Source of the DNA: Candidatus Aerophobota bacterium
GTDB lineage: Bacteria > Aerophobota > Aerophobia > Aerophobales > B3-G15
Direction: 5' to 3'
Assembly (NCBI GenBank): GCA_030607765.1
Contig: JAUWJJ010000088.1
Span: 1 to 5,689, forward strand
Length of the DNA stretch: 5,689 bases
Made by a program: the position numbers and the translations under genes. The notes beneath the pieces are model-generated. The model saw nothing but the letters and a program-made list of their open reading frames with translations. It ran no database searches and had not been told where the DNA came from. The first letter of the stretch is position 1. Every line of letters begins with the position of its first letter. Shown one piece after another: positions 1-4,332 of the stretch.

Positions 1-2
1 CA

Positions 3-107
3 ATCCTTTTCCCAGCTGGTCATGAACTTACTCGAAGATTCATTCAAGGAAAACAGAATAATCATAAAGGTAGTATTTTCCCTTTAGGAAAAAAGTTATA
101 TAATTGA
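3..107 (+). pseudogene. Possible C-terminal end of an unidentified protein (partial or remnant)
   Basis: An open frame enters from the left edge and ends at TGA 105-107, giving 34 residues that begin ILFPAGHELTRRF and end PLGKKLYN. The composition is protein-like and the other two forward frames read less like protein, but no motif identifies a family. It may be the tail of a real gene outside the window or a relic like the other fragments nearby. I see no start within the window and cannot assign a function. Confidence 0.3.
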
Positions 108-127
108 TTTCGTGCAAAAGTTGGTTG

Positions 128-145
128 GCAGGTCTAAAGACCTGC
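128..145. repeat. REP-like hairpin 1
   Basis: A perfect inverted repeat, GCAGGTCT-AA-AGACCTGC, that folds as a 7-8 bp stem with a tiny loop. Read on the minus strand it is preceded by GCAG, close to the GTAG head found on other members of this family (1697-1718, 1834-1855, 3041-3103). It lies just left of the glycosyltransferase remnant at 168-221. Confidence 0.7.
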
Positions 146-151
146 GCTGCA

Positions 152-170
152 TATTTCGCTCACAATGACA
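152..170 (+). repeat. Degenerate 'CGCTCxCAATGACA' repeat, copy 1
   Basis: The stretch ends in CGCTCACAATGACA and matches CGCTCGCAATGACA at 864-877. In both copies the trailing ATGACA runs straight, in the same reading phase, into a glycosyltransferase C-terminal remnant. This motif resembles the dispersed 'GCGAGCAATGACA' palindromic repeats seen in many bacterial assemblies; that link comes from memory and was not checked by search. Confidence 0.5.
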
Positions 171-221
171 GGATATATCAGGGAGGTTATGTTAAAAGGA
201 GTTCTTGAGGTTTATGGATAG
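168..221 (+). pseudogene. Glycosyltransferase (GT4-like) C-terminal remnant, copy 1
   Basis: Codons from ACA 168 to TAG 219-221 read TGYIREVMLKGVLEVYG and stop. This aligns in phase, with a 6-nt indel, to TRREVIVKRISEAYWE at 875-922, the tail of a second and clearer glycosyltransferase remnant. The pattern 'hydrophobic-K-x-hydrophobic-x-E-x-Y' is usual at the end of GT4 enzymes, where the last helix carries LEVY. Nothing upstream in frame supports a whole gene, so this is a fragment. Its stop overlaps the last codons of the truncated mazF on the other strand, which suggests that a recombination junction lies near 212-222. Confidence 0.5.
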
Positions 222-385
222 ACTTTGCTCGCATTAGAAGATAAAGGAGCCACCGTAACTAAGGGTGAGTACTGGTTGTGAATATTGTTGGATATAATTA
301 AGGCAGGTCTTTTCTTCTTCACTTCATGCCCAATTGTGGGATCAAAATTGACCAGATATATCTTTCCTCTTTTAGGATATGCCAT
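212..385 (-). pseudogene. mazF: Truncated MazF/PemK-family toxin
   Basis: The frame encodes the N-terminal half of a MazF-type endoribonuclease: RGKIYLVNFDPTIGHEVKKK, then RPALIISNN, then VTVAPLSS and a stop. In MazF enzymes the Arg of the 'RPALI' strand (R26 here) and a Ser/Thr in the 'PLSS/PLT' strand (S49-S50) form the active site, and both are present. The family is usually about 110-120 residues. This copy stops at residue 57, right where 'YPFEV' should continue, so the C-terminal strands and dimer helix are missing and it is probably inactive. I chose ATG 385 over ATG 400 because GGAG lies 9 nt upstream of it. It overlaps the antitoxin gene by 14 nt, the usual translationally coupled arrangement. 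The sequence past the stop is a glycosyltransferase remnant and repeats, pointing to deletion or rearrangement. Confidence 0.75.
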
Positions 386-599
386 CGCCGGTAGCTCCAT
401 CGAATTCCTGGTTTTCCTTTTTTATTTCAGTGTAAGCCTCTTTATATGCTTTTATTAGCGCCTCTTCTTTTAGCTTCTTAAGTTTTTTTTTTATCGTTTC
501 AGCTATAAATTCGCTTCTTTTTCTCCTGGGTATTTCCTCTCTCAAAGCACTTACTATTTCTTTTGGCAAGGAAACGGTTACTTTCTCTCTTGTAGTCAT
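372..599 (-). CDS. Ribbon-helix-helix antitoxin of a MazEF-type module
   Basis: A 75-residue protein. The N-terminal EKVTVSLPKEIVSALREE is the strand and first helix of a ribbon-helix-helix DNA-binding fold (MetJ/Arc/CopG superfamily), and RSEFIAETIKKKL is the second helix. A charged helix follows, and then FDGATGDGIS, resembling the 'W/FD-A-GDG' tail seen in this antitoxin family, which contacts the toxin. It should form dimers that bind the promoter and neutralise MazF. ATG 597-599 is preceded by GGAGG at 607-611 with 7 nt spacing, and a strong promoter lies just beyond. The gene looks intact although its partner toxin is truncated, so it may now be an orphan antitoxin or repressor. Confidence 0.85.
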   Translation of the reverse strand: MTTREKVTVSLPKEIVSALREEIPRRKRSEFIAETIKKKLKKLKEEALIKAYKEAYTEIKKENQEFDGATGDGIS

Positions 600-618
600 A
601 CTTATTCCTCCATCTAAA

Positions 619-639
619 TATTACATCTATTTATTACAT
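619..639. promoter_or_regulatory. Direct-repeat operator candidate for the left antitoxin
   Basis: TATTACAT occurs at 619-626 and again at 632-639, a 13-bp period. The second copy overlaps the -10 box (638-643) and the repeat covers the expected transcription start. Ribbon-helix-helix antitoxins typically bind paired short repeats over their own promoter, so this is a plausible autoregulatory site; binding is inferred. Confidence 0.5.
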
Positions 640-665
640 AATATCATAATTATTTTTGCTGTCAA
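638..665 (-). promoter_or_regulatory. Sigma-70 type promoter of the left toxin-antitoxin locus
   Basis: On the minus strand TTGACA (660-665) is followed after 16 nt by TATTAT (638-643). Transcription would start near 631, giving a leader of about 30 nt with GGAGG at 607-611 before the antitoxin ATG. Confidence 0.75.
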
Positions 666-674
666 AGAAAATAA

Positions 675-967
675 GTGAAAAGAACGAAGTTACCTTTGGT
701 CAATCAGGATATAAGAACAGGTATTGTTGTACCCTCCAGGAACCCAAAAGCTTTGGCTGAAGCTATGAATACCCTCCTTAAAAGCCCTACCTTAGAGAAA
801 AATATGGAAAATGTGTAAGGGAAAACTTGAGATTGCGGAGTCAGTTCAAGATTGCTTCGCTTGCGCTCGCAATGACAAGAAGGGAAGTTATAGTAAAAAG
901 GATTAGTGAGGCTTATTGGGAGATTGTGGGAAACCAGAAAAAACTTCTATCCAAGCTAAAAAATTAA
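675..967 (+). pseudogene. GT4-type glycosyltransferase C-terminal pseudogene, interrupted by a repeat
   Basis: Two blocks of coding sequence in different frames make up the end of a glycosyltransferase. Block one, up to TAA 816-818, reads TGIVVPSRNPKALAEAMNTL, then LKSPTLEKNMENV; this is the 'TG-hydrophobic-VP-xxP-ALA-A-LL-P-L-M' signature of the nucleotide-sugar side of GT-B (GT4) enzymes. Block two, about 875-967, reads REVIVKRISEAYWEIVGNQK and ends KLKN at TAA 965-967, the terminal helix. Between them are about 60 nt containing a palindromic repeat (850-877) where GT4 proteins normally have roughly ten residues. The N-terminal three quarters of the enzyme are absent; the fragment begins beside the left toxin-antitoxin promoter. 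It is surely non-functional. Its original acceptor and sugar cannot be told. Confidence 0.7.
850..877. repeat. Palindromic 'GATTGC...GCAATGACA' repeat inside the glycosyltransferase remnant
   Basis: ATTGC (851-855) pairs with GCAAT (869-873) around a GC-rich core of alternating TTCGC/GCGCTC. The last 14 bases match the repeat at 157-170 except for one position. A related partial motif, GATTGCGGAG, starts at 831. It separates the two coding blocks of the pseudogene, as if inserted. Confidence 0.65.
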
Positions 968-982
968 GCAATTAGAGATGGA

Positions 983-1010
983 TTGACATATGAGAGAATA
1001 TAGTTATACT
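983..1010 (+). promoter_or_regulatory. Sigma-70 type promoter of the right toxin-antitoxin locus
   Basis: TTGACA (983-988), 16 nt, then TATACT (1005-1010). Transcription would begin near 1017, leaving a 28-nt leader that holds the AAAGGAGAG ribosome-binding site (1032-1040) of the antitoxin gene. The geometry is the same as in the left locus. Confidence 0.8.
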
Positions 1011-1017
1011 AAAGTAT
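1001..1017. promoter_or_regulatory. Inverted-repeat operator candidate for the right antitoxin
   Basis: Two overlapping palindromes sit on the -10 box: TAGT-TAT-ACTA (1001-1011) and ATACT-AA-AGTAT (1006-1017). This is where an autorepressing ribbon-helix-helix dimer would be expected to bind. The operator type differs from the direct repeat of the left locus. Confidence 0.45.
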
Positions 1018-1044
1018 GAAAATATTATTCCAAAGGAGAGTCCT

Positions 1045-1299
1045 ATGCCCAGGGTAGTGAAATTTGCCATAAGCATTCCTGAAGAAGATTTCAAGAAACT
1101 GGAAGTGCTTAGACAAAAAGAGGAATTAACTCGCAGTAAAGCTGTTCTGCAAGCAGTTAAACTATGGGAAGAGTCTAAGAGTATGGAAGAATTTATTAGA
1201 AAATACGAGGAAGGATATAAAAAATTTCCGGAGGTTATGGAAGAACGAGTAGCCTGGGAAAAGGCTTCTTTAACTGCACTTGCCAAGGAGGAATGGTGA
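1045..1299 (+). CDS. Ribbon-helix-helix antitoxin of a complete MazEF-type module
   Basis: An 84-residue protein. VVKFAISIPEEDFKKLEVLR is the strand and first helix of a ribbon-helix-helix domain and LTRSKAVLQAVKLW the second; Thr-Arg-Ser before helix two is typical of the fold. The C-terminal half is highly charged and rich in Glu/Trp (EEFIRKYEEGYKKFPEVM, then ending AKEEW) and should wrap the toxin. ATG 1045 has AAAGGAGAG at 1032-1040. The stop codon TGA (1297-1299) overlaps the preferred toxin ATG by one base, so the two are translationally coupled. It should repress its own promoter and block the toxin. It shares the fold but little sequence with the left antitoxin, so the two loci are not recent copies. 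Confidence 0.88.
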   Translation: MPRVVKFAISIPEEDFKKLEVLRQKEELTRSKAVLQAVKLWEESKSMEEFIRKYEEGYKKFPEVMEERVAWEKASLTALAKEEW

Positions 1300-1625
1300 T
1301 GAAAAAAGGGGAGATCTGGTGGGCTGAGCTACCTTCACCTATTGGGAAACGTCCCGTAGTGCTCCTTTCTCGGGATGAGGCCTATCCGATAAGAAACGCA
1401 GTTTGTGTGGCAGAGATAACTACTACTATCAGAAATATACCTGTTGAGGTATTTCTTGGTCCTGAGGATGGCCTTCCTAAAAGATGCGTTGCCAACTTAG
1501 ATACTATAATTACTATTCGCAAGAGCCTTTTAAGGGAAAGAGTTTCTCTTTTAAGTGCCAAAAAGGTAGGTCAAGTTAATCAAGCTATGAAATTTGCTCT
1601 TTGTCTTCCTTCCGGGGATTGCTGA
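1299..1625 (+). CDS. mazF: MazF/PemK-family endoribonuclease toxin
   Basis: A 108-residue protein of normal family length, expected to cleave single-stranded mRNA at short specific sequences when the antitoxin is lost. MKKGEIWWAEL is the opening strand. KRPVVLLSRDEAY contains the conserved Arg (R18) and AEITTTIRNIP the conserved Thr (T41-T43) of the MazF active site. PVEVFL and CVANLDTIITIRKSLL are the later strands, the latter in the position of the usual 'D-I-TI-K-L' stretch. I chose ATG 1299 rather than ATG 1293: AAGGAGG (1285-1291) is 7 nt from 1299 but only 1 nt from 1293. The TGATG overlap with the antitoxin supports this. No truncation is visible, so this module is probably active, unlike the one on the left. 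No clear terminator follows; REP-like hairpins begin at 1671. Confidence 0.88.
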   Translation: MKKGEIWWAELPSPIGKRPVVLLSRDEAYPIRNAVCVAEITTTIRNIPVEVFLGPEDGLPKRCVANLDTIITIRKSLLRERVSLLSAKKVGQVNQAMKFALCLPSGDC

Positions 1626-1670
1626 AGGTAGCTTATTAGAAAATATGGAACAAACTAAAGTTTAAAGAGA

Positions 1671-1718
1671 CGCAGGCTAAAGCCTGCGAAGATATGCGCA
1701 ACCTGAAGGTTGCGGCTA
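1671..1718. repeat. REP-like pair (two hairpins, BIME-like)
   Basis: Hairpin one is CGCAGGCT-AA-AGCCTGCG (1671-1688) and hairpin two CGCAACCT-GA-AGGTTGCG (1697-1714), 8 nt apart. On the minus strand the second is headed by GTAGCC (1714-1719). A similar two-hairpin unit with the same GGTAGCCGCAACCT end recurs at 5070-5128. No T-run follows, so I do not call it an intrinsic terminator, though it could slow RNA decay downstream of mazF. Confidence 0.75.
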
Positions 1719-1723
1719 CCTAT

Positions 1724-1778
1724 GTAGCTTGCCAATTGAAAGTGTCGCATTAAATTCGTCCATAAATGGGCAGGCTAC
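1724..1778. repeat. Long-loop inverted repeat with GTAGC ends
   Basis: GTAGCTTGCC (1724-1733) and GGCAGGCTAC (1769-1778) are inverted copies with one mismatch, enclosing 35 nt. The GTAG/CTAC ends match the heads of neighbouring REP-like hairpins, so it may be a degenerate element of the same family. No reading frame is visible within. Confidence 0.4.
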
Positions 1779-1833
1779 AAACCGTCTGATGAGGAAAGTA
1801 GCTACAATTCTACAAACTATGTTCTAAGATAAA

Positions 1834-1855
1834 CGCAGGTTAAAACCTGCGACTA
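1834..1855. repeat. REP-like hairpin with GTAG head
   Basis: CGCAGGTT-AA-AACCTGCG (1834-1851) is a perfect stem; on the minus strand it is headed by GTAGT (1851-1855). The stem matches the 1671 hairpin except for a C-to-T change that is compensated on the other arm. Confidence 0.75.
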
Positions 1856-1899
1856 CCTTTATTACACTTCTAATCCAATAAAATAACGGTAGGGAGTTT

Positions 1900-1928
1900 T
1901 TGACAATAGGTGTTGTTTAGTGTATAAC
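1900..1928 (+). promoter_or_regulatory. Sigma-70 type promoter of the GlcNAc-1-P transferase gene
   Basis: TTGACA (1900-1905), 17 nt, TATAAC (1923-1928). Transcription should start near 1935, about 35 nt before the ATG at 1971 and well upstream of the later in-frame start codons. Confidence 0.75.
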
Positions 1929-1956
1929 ACAAGGAAAGACTGCATTTTAATTTTTG

Positions 1957-1976
1957 AAAGGATAACAAAAATGGGG
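1957..1976 (+). promoter_or_regulatory. Ribosome-binding site and probable original start, one base out of frame
   Basis: AAAGGA (1957-1962) lies 8 nt before ATG 1971, an ideal arrangement, but that ATG reads ATG-GGG-TAG and stops at once. With one more G in the run 1973-1976 it would read MGVAFLIFFISFGVPF and join the transferase frame at 2018, supplying its missing first membrane helix. No Shine-Dalgarno sequence is visible before TTG 2018 or ATG 2021. Confidence 0.7.
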
Positions 1977-2017
1977 TAGCATTCCTGATATTTTTTATCT
2001 CTTTTGGCGTTCCTTTT

Positions 2018-2944
2018 TTGATGTTTTCCAGGGTAATTCTCCAGCTTAAAAAATCTAAGATTGTGGGAAAAGACTTGCATAAGCCTGGCCAGCCCGAAGT
2101 TGCTGAGATGGGAGGCCTGGTTACCATTGCTGGATTTACAGCAGGGATTATTGTAGTCATTGCTCTAAAGACCTTTTTCAACCACTTAATTTCCATTAAT
2201 CTTATAAGTATTTTTGCCATACTCTCCACAATCTTGTTAATCACCCTAATTGGTATTGTCGATGATTTAATCTTATTAAGAAAGAGCGTTAAAGTAATTA
2301 TACCTTTATTTGCCTCATTTCCTCTGGTGGCTATAAAGGCAGGTTATACAGTGATGAACATTCCCTTTGTTGGTCAGGTAGATTTTGGTATTCTCTATCC
2401 CTTAATCCTTATTCCTGTGGGAATTACTGGTGCAGCCAATGCAGTTAATATGTTAGCAGGGTTTAATGGCTTAGAAGTAGGGATGGGGACAGTTGCCATA
2501 ATTTGCCTGAGTATTGTTGCTTATCTAACGGGTGCTACAACTTCATTTTTTGTGTTGATTGCTGCTCTGGGAGCTTTAATAGCCACGCTTAAGTACAACT
2601 GGTATCCTGCCAGGGTGCTCATTGGTGATGTAGGAACTTTAAGCATTGGTGCCATTGTTGCCTCCTCTGTGATTCTGGGTAACTTTGAAGTGGCAGGGGC
2701 AATTATAATTATCCCCTACGCAGTAGATTTTGTGTTAAAGGCAATAAATCGTTTTCCCAGCAAGGGTTGGGAAGGTGTATATAGTAAGGGAAAGCTTTAT
2801 TGTCCAGACTCAGGACCTGTGGGTTTTTGTCAGCTAATTATGAAGATCTCTGGAGGGATTACTGAGAAAAAGCTTGTTTTAATTCTCATTGGGATAGAGG
2901 CTATTTTTGGATTAATTGCTATTTTATTTTACCTCAAAATTTAA
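2018..2944 (+). CDS. Archaeal/eukaryotic-type UDP-GlcNAc:polyprenyl-phosphate GlcNAc-1-phosphate transferase
   Basis: An integral membrane enzyme of glycosyltransferase family 4 (MraY/WecA superfamily) that moves HexNAc-1-phosphate from a UDP-sugar to a polyprenyl phosphate, the first step of lipid-linked glycan assembly. Numbering from TTG 2018: GKDLHKPGQPEVAEMGGL (17-34) is the cytosolic substrate loop; GIVDDLILLRKSVK (79-92) carries the Asp pair D82-D83; DFGILY (122-127) and NAVNMLAGFNGLEVG (141-155) follow; YNWYPARVLIGDVGT (193-207) holds the catalytic-loop Asp. These resemble human DPAGT1 and archaeal AglH more than bacterial WecA or MraY, and the His-rich MraY loop is absent. Membrane segments recur about every 25-30 residues. 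The first helix is missing unless reading begins near 1971, where a single-base frame break occurs; restored length would be 324 residues. The sugar is inferred to be GlcNAc. Confidence 0.85.
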   Translation: MMFSRVILQLKKSKIVGKDLHKPGQPEVAEMGGLVTIAGFTAGIIVVIALKTFFNHLISINLISIFAILSTILLITLIGIVDDLILLRKSVKVIIPLFASFPLVAIKAGYTVMNIPFVGQVDFGILYPLILIPVGITGAANAVNMLAGFNGLEVGMGTVAIICLSIVAYLTGATTSFFVLIAALGALIATLKYNWYPARVLIGDVGTLSIGAIVASSVILGNFEVAGAIIIIPYAVDFVLKAINRFPSKGWEGVYSKGKLYCPDSGPVGFCQLIMKISGGITEKKLVLILIGIEAIFGLIAILFYLKI

Positions 2945-2969
2945 TCTGGATTCGGCAAGTTAGATAAAT

Positions 2970-3103
2970 GTAGTGCAGGTTTTTAGACCTGATGAATTTT
3001 GGCAGATATCATGTAGTTCAGGTCTTTAGACCTGACAATAGGCAGACCTAAAGGTCTGCACTACGTCTTGATGAATTTAGGCAGACCTAAAGGTCTGCAC
3101 TAC
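2970..3103. repeat. Cluster of four REP-like hairpins
   Basis: Units lie at 2970-2991 (GTAGTGCAGGTTTTTAGACC, imperfect stem), 3013-3035 (TCAGGTCT-TT-AGACCTGA with a GTAGT head), 3041-3064 and 3080-3103. The last two are identical over 24 bases (stem GCAGACCT/AGGTCTGC, CTAC end) with a 39-bp period. GATGAATTT(A/T)GGCAGA recurs at 2991-3006 and 3070-3085, so the cluster grew by local duplication. It fills most of the 260-bp gap between the transferase and reductase genes and encodes nothing visible. Confidence 0.8.
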
Positions 3104-3137
3104 ATTAGCAAGGTGCTAAGAAGGGGGAAGCAAAGCG

Positions 3138-3186
3138 TTGAGGGGAAAACATAGGCTTCACCATTCTTTCGGAATGACCCCCTCAA
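3138..3186 (+). promoter_or_regulatory. Two-tier stem-loop just upstream of the reductase gene
   Basis: TTGAGGGG (3138-3145) pairs with CCCCTCAA (3179-3186), and inside it CATTC (3162-3166) pairs with GAATG (3172-3176). The outer stem ends 7 nt before the Shine-Dalgarno sequence at 3194. There is no T-run, so it is not a terminator. The inner part resembles a degenerate 'GTCATTCxGA' dispersed repeat. It could act in the 5' leader of the reductase mRNA, or be only a decayed repeat. Confidence 0.45.
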
Positions 3187-3205
3187 ATATCTTAAGGTGA
3201 AAATA

Positions 3206-4330
3206 ATGTACGATGTAATAGTGATAGGAGGGGGGCCAGTTGGCTGTTACACTGCCTGTCAATTAGCAGAAGCTGGACTTTCTGTAGCTTTATTTGAAGA
3301 GAATGAGGAAATTGGCAGGGAAGTTATTTGTACAGGTGTTATTGGAACTCAAGCTTTTCAAGAATTTCCCCTTTCTCGGGAAGCTATTATCTGTGAGGTT
3401 AAAAGTATAACCTTTTTCTCCCCCTCTTTCATTGCTTTAAGATATACCTTTTCCCAACCAATAGCTTATGTAGTAAATCGAAGTATCCTGGACAAGAAAA
3501 TAGCTAAATTAGCCAGAGAAAAGGGTGCAGAGATTCAACTGGGACAGCAGGTAAAGAGGATAAGAATTAGGCAAGATAAGGTAGAAGTAGAAATGGATGG
3601 TGCCGCTAAAAAAGAAGCTAAGGTAGCTGTATTAGCTACAGGGGTTAATTATTCTTTGCACTCTCAGGTGGGATTAGATACTCTTCCTTGTTTTGTTCAA
3701 GGGGCACAGACCGAAGCTGAAATAGAAAATTTAAAAGAAACAGAGATTTATCTTGGTAATTTTATCGCCCCGGGTTCTTTTGCCTGGATAGTGCCCTTAA
3801 ATAAGAGCAGGGCCCGGATAGGAAACTTAACCAAAGGAAAAGGGATAATTTACCTACGTAGATTTTTAAAAAAGTTGGATGGGAGGTTAAAAGAAAAACA
3901 AACTCAGATAAGATGTAAACCTATAGCCTATGGTGCAGCTAAAAAGTGTATAGCTCATCGAATTTTATCTGTGGGTGAGGCAGCAGGACAGGTAAAAACT
4001 ACCACTGGAGGAGGAATATTTTACGGACTTATTGGCTCTCGAATTGCAGCTCAGGTGCTGATAAAGGCTTTTAACAGAGGAGATTTAACTGAGGCAGGAT
4101 TAGCTGAGTATGATAAGATTTGGAGAGATAAGCTAAAAAGAGAAATTGATATAGGGTGTAGGGTGAGACAGATACTTGAGAAAATGAGCGATAAAAATAT
4201 AGATAGGATTTTTAAATGGCTGCAAAAATCAGGATCTTTAAGAGGTTTAATTCAAAAAGAGGTTGATTTTGACTTTCAATCTAAAGCTATCTCTCTGGGT
4301 ACAAAATTGTTAGGCAAGTTTATACGGTAG
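3206..4330 (+). CDS. Geranylgeranyl reductase family FAD-dependent oxidoreductase
   Basis: A 374-residue flavoprotein of the family that saturates double bonds in isoprenoid chains (archaeal lipids, dolichol, plant and bacterial geranylgeranyl groups). YDVIVIGGGPVGCYTA (2-17) is the FAD-binding Rossmann motif, with the acidic FAD-ribose ligand in LFEENEEIG. VICTGVIG (40-47) has the Cys-x-Gly of the active-site loop. YVVNRSILDKKIAKLAREKG and VLATG follow. VGEAAGQVKTTTGGGIFYG (256-274) is the second FAD motif, with Glu where GDAAG is usual. There is no membrane segment. I chose ATG 3206 over GTG 3197 because AAGGTG (3194-3199) is 6 nt ahead of it and would itself contain the GTG. rsmI begins 2 nt after the stop. 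Its exact substrate is unproven; the nearby GlcNAc-1-P transferase favours a polyprenol or its phosphate, but membrane lipid or quinone side chains remain possible. Confidence 0.82.
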   Translation: MYDVIVIGGGPVGCYTACQLAEAGLSVALFEENEEIGREVICTGVIGTQAFQEFPLSREAIICEVKSITFFSPSFIALRYTFSQPIAYVVNRSILDKKIAKLAREKGAEIQLGQQVKRIRIRQDKVEVEMDGAAKKEAKVAVLATGVNYSLHSQVGLDTLPCFVQGAQTEAEIENLKETEIYLGNFIAPGSFAWIVPLNKSRARIGNLTKGKGIIYLRRFLKKLDGRLKEKQTQIRCKPIAYGAAKKCIAHRILSVGEAAGQVKTTTGGGIFYGLIGSRIAAQVLIKAFNRGDLTEAGLAEYDKIWRDKLKREIDIGCRVRQILEKMSDKNIDRIFKWLQKSGSLRGLIQKEVDFDFQSKAISLGTKLLGKFIR

Positions 4331-4332
4331 AT

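Noticed and set aside
972..1286. Minus-strand open frame of 104 codons
   Set aside because: It lies antisense to the well-supported antitoxin gene, is Ser/Leu-rich as expected of a shadow, and has no ribosome-binding site or motif.
1293..1298. Earlier ATG 1293 or GTG 1296 as the start of the complete mazF
   Set aside because: The Shine-Dalgarno AAGGAGG ends only 1-4 nt away from these codons, too close, while ATG 1299 has ideal spacing and overlaps the antitoxin stop.
1671..1714. Rho-independent terminator after mazF
   Set aside because: The hairpins are good but no T-run follows either one, and the same elements occur in other positions and orientations.
1862..2244. Two overlapping minus-strand open frames
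   Set aside because: They run antisense to the promoter and 5' part of the transferase gene and show no family resemblance.
2970..3103. CRISPR array
   Set aside because: The repeats are palindromic GTAG hairpins with short, partly repeated spacers and only two exact copies; there are no unique spacers of even length and no cas genes.
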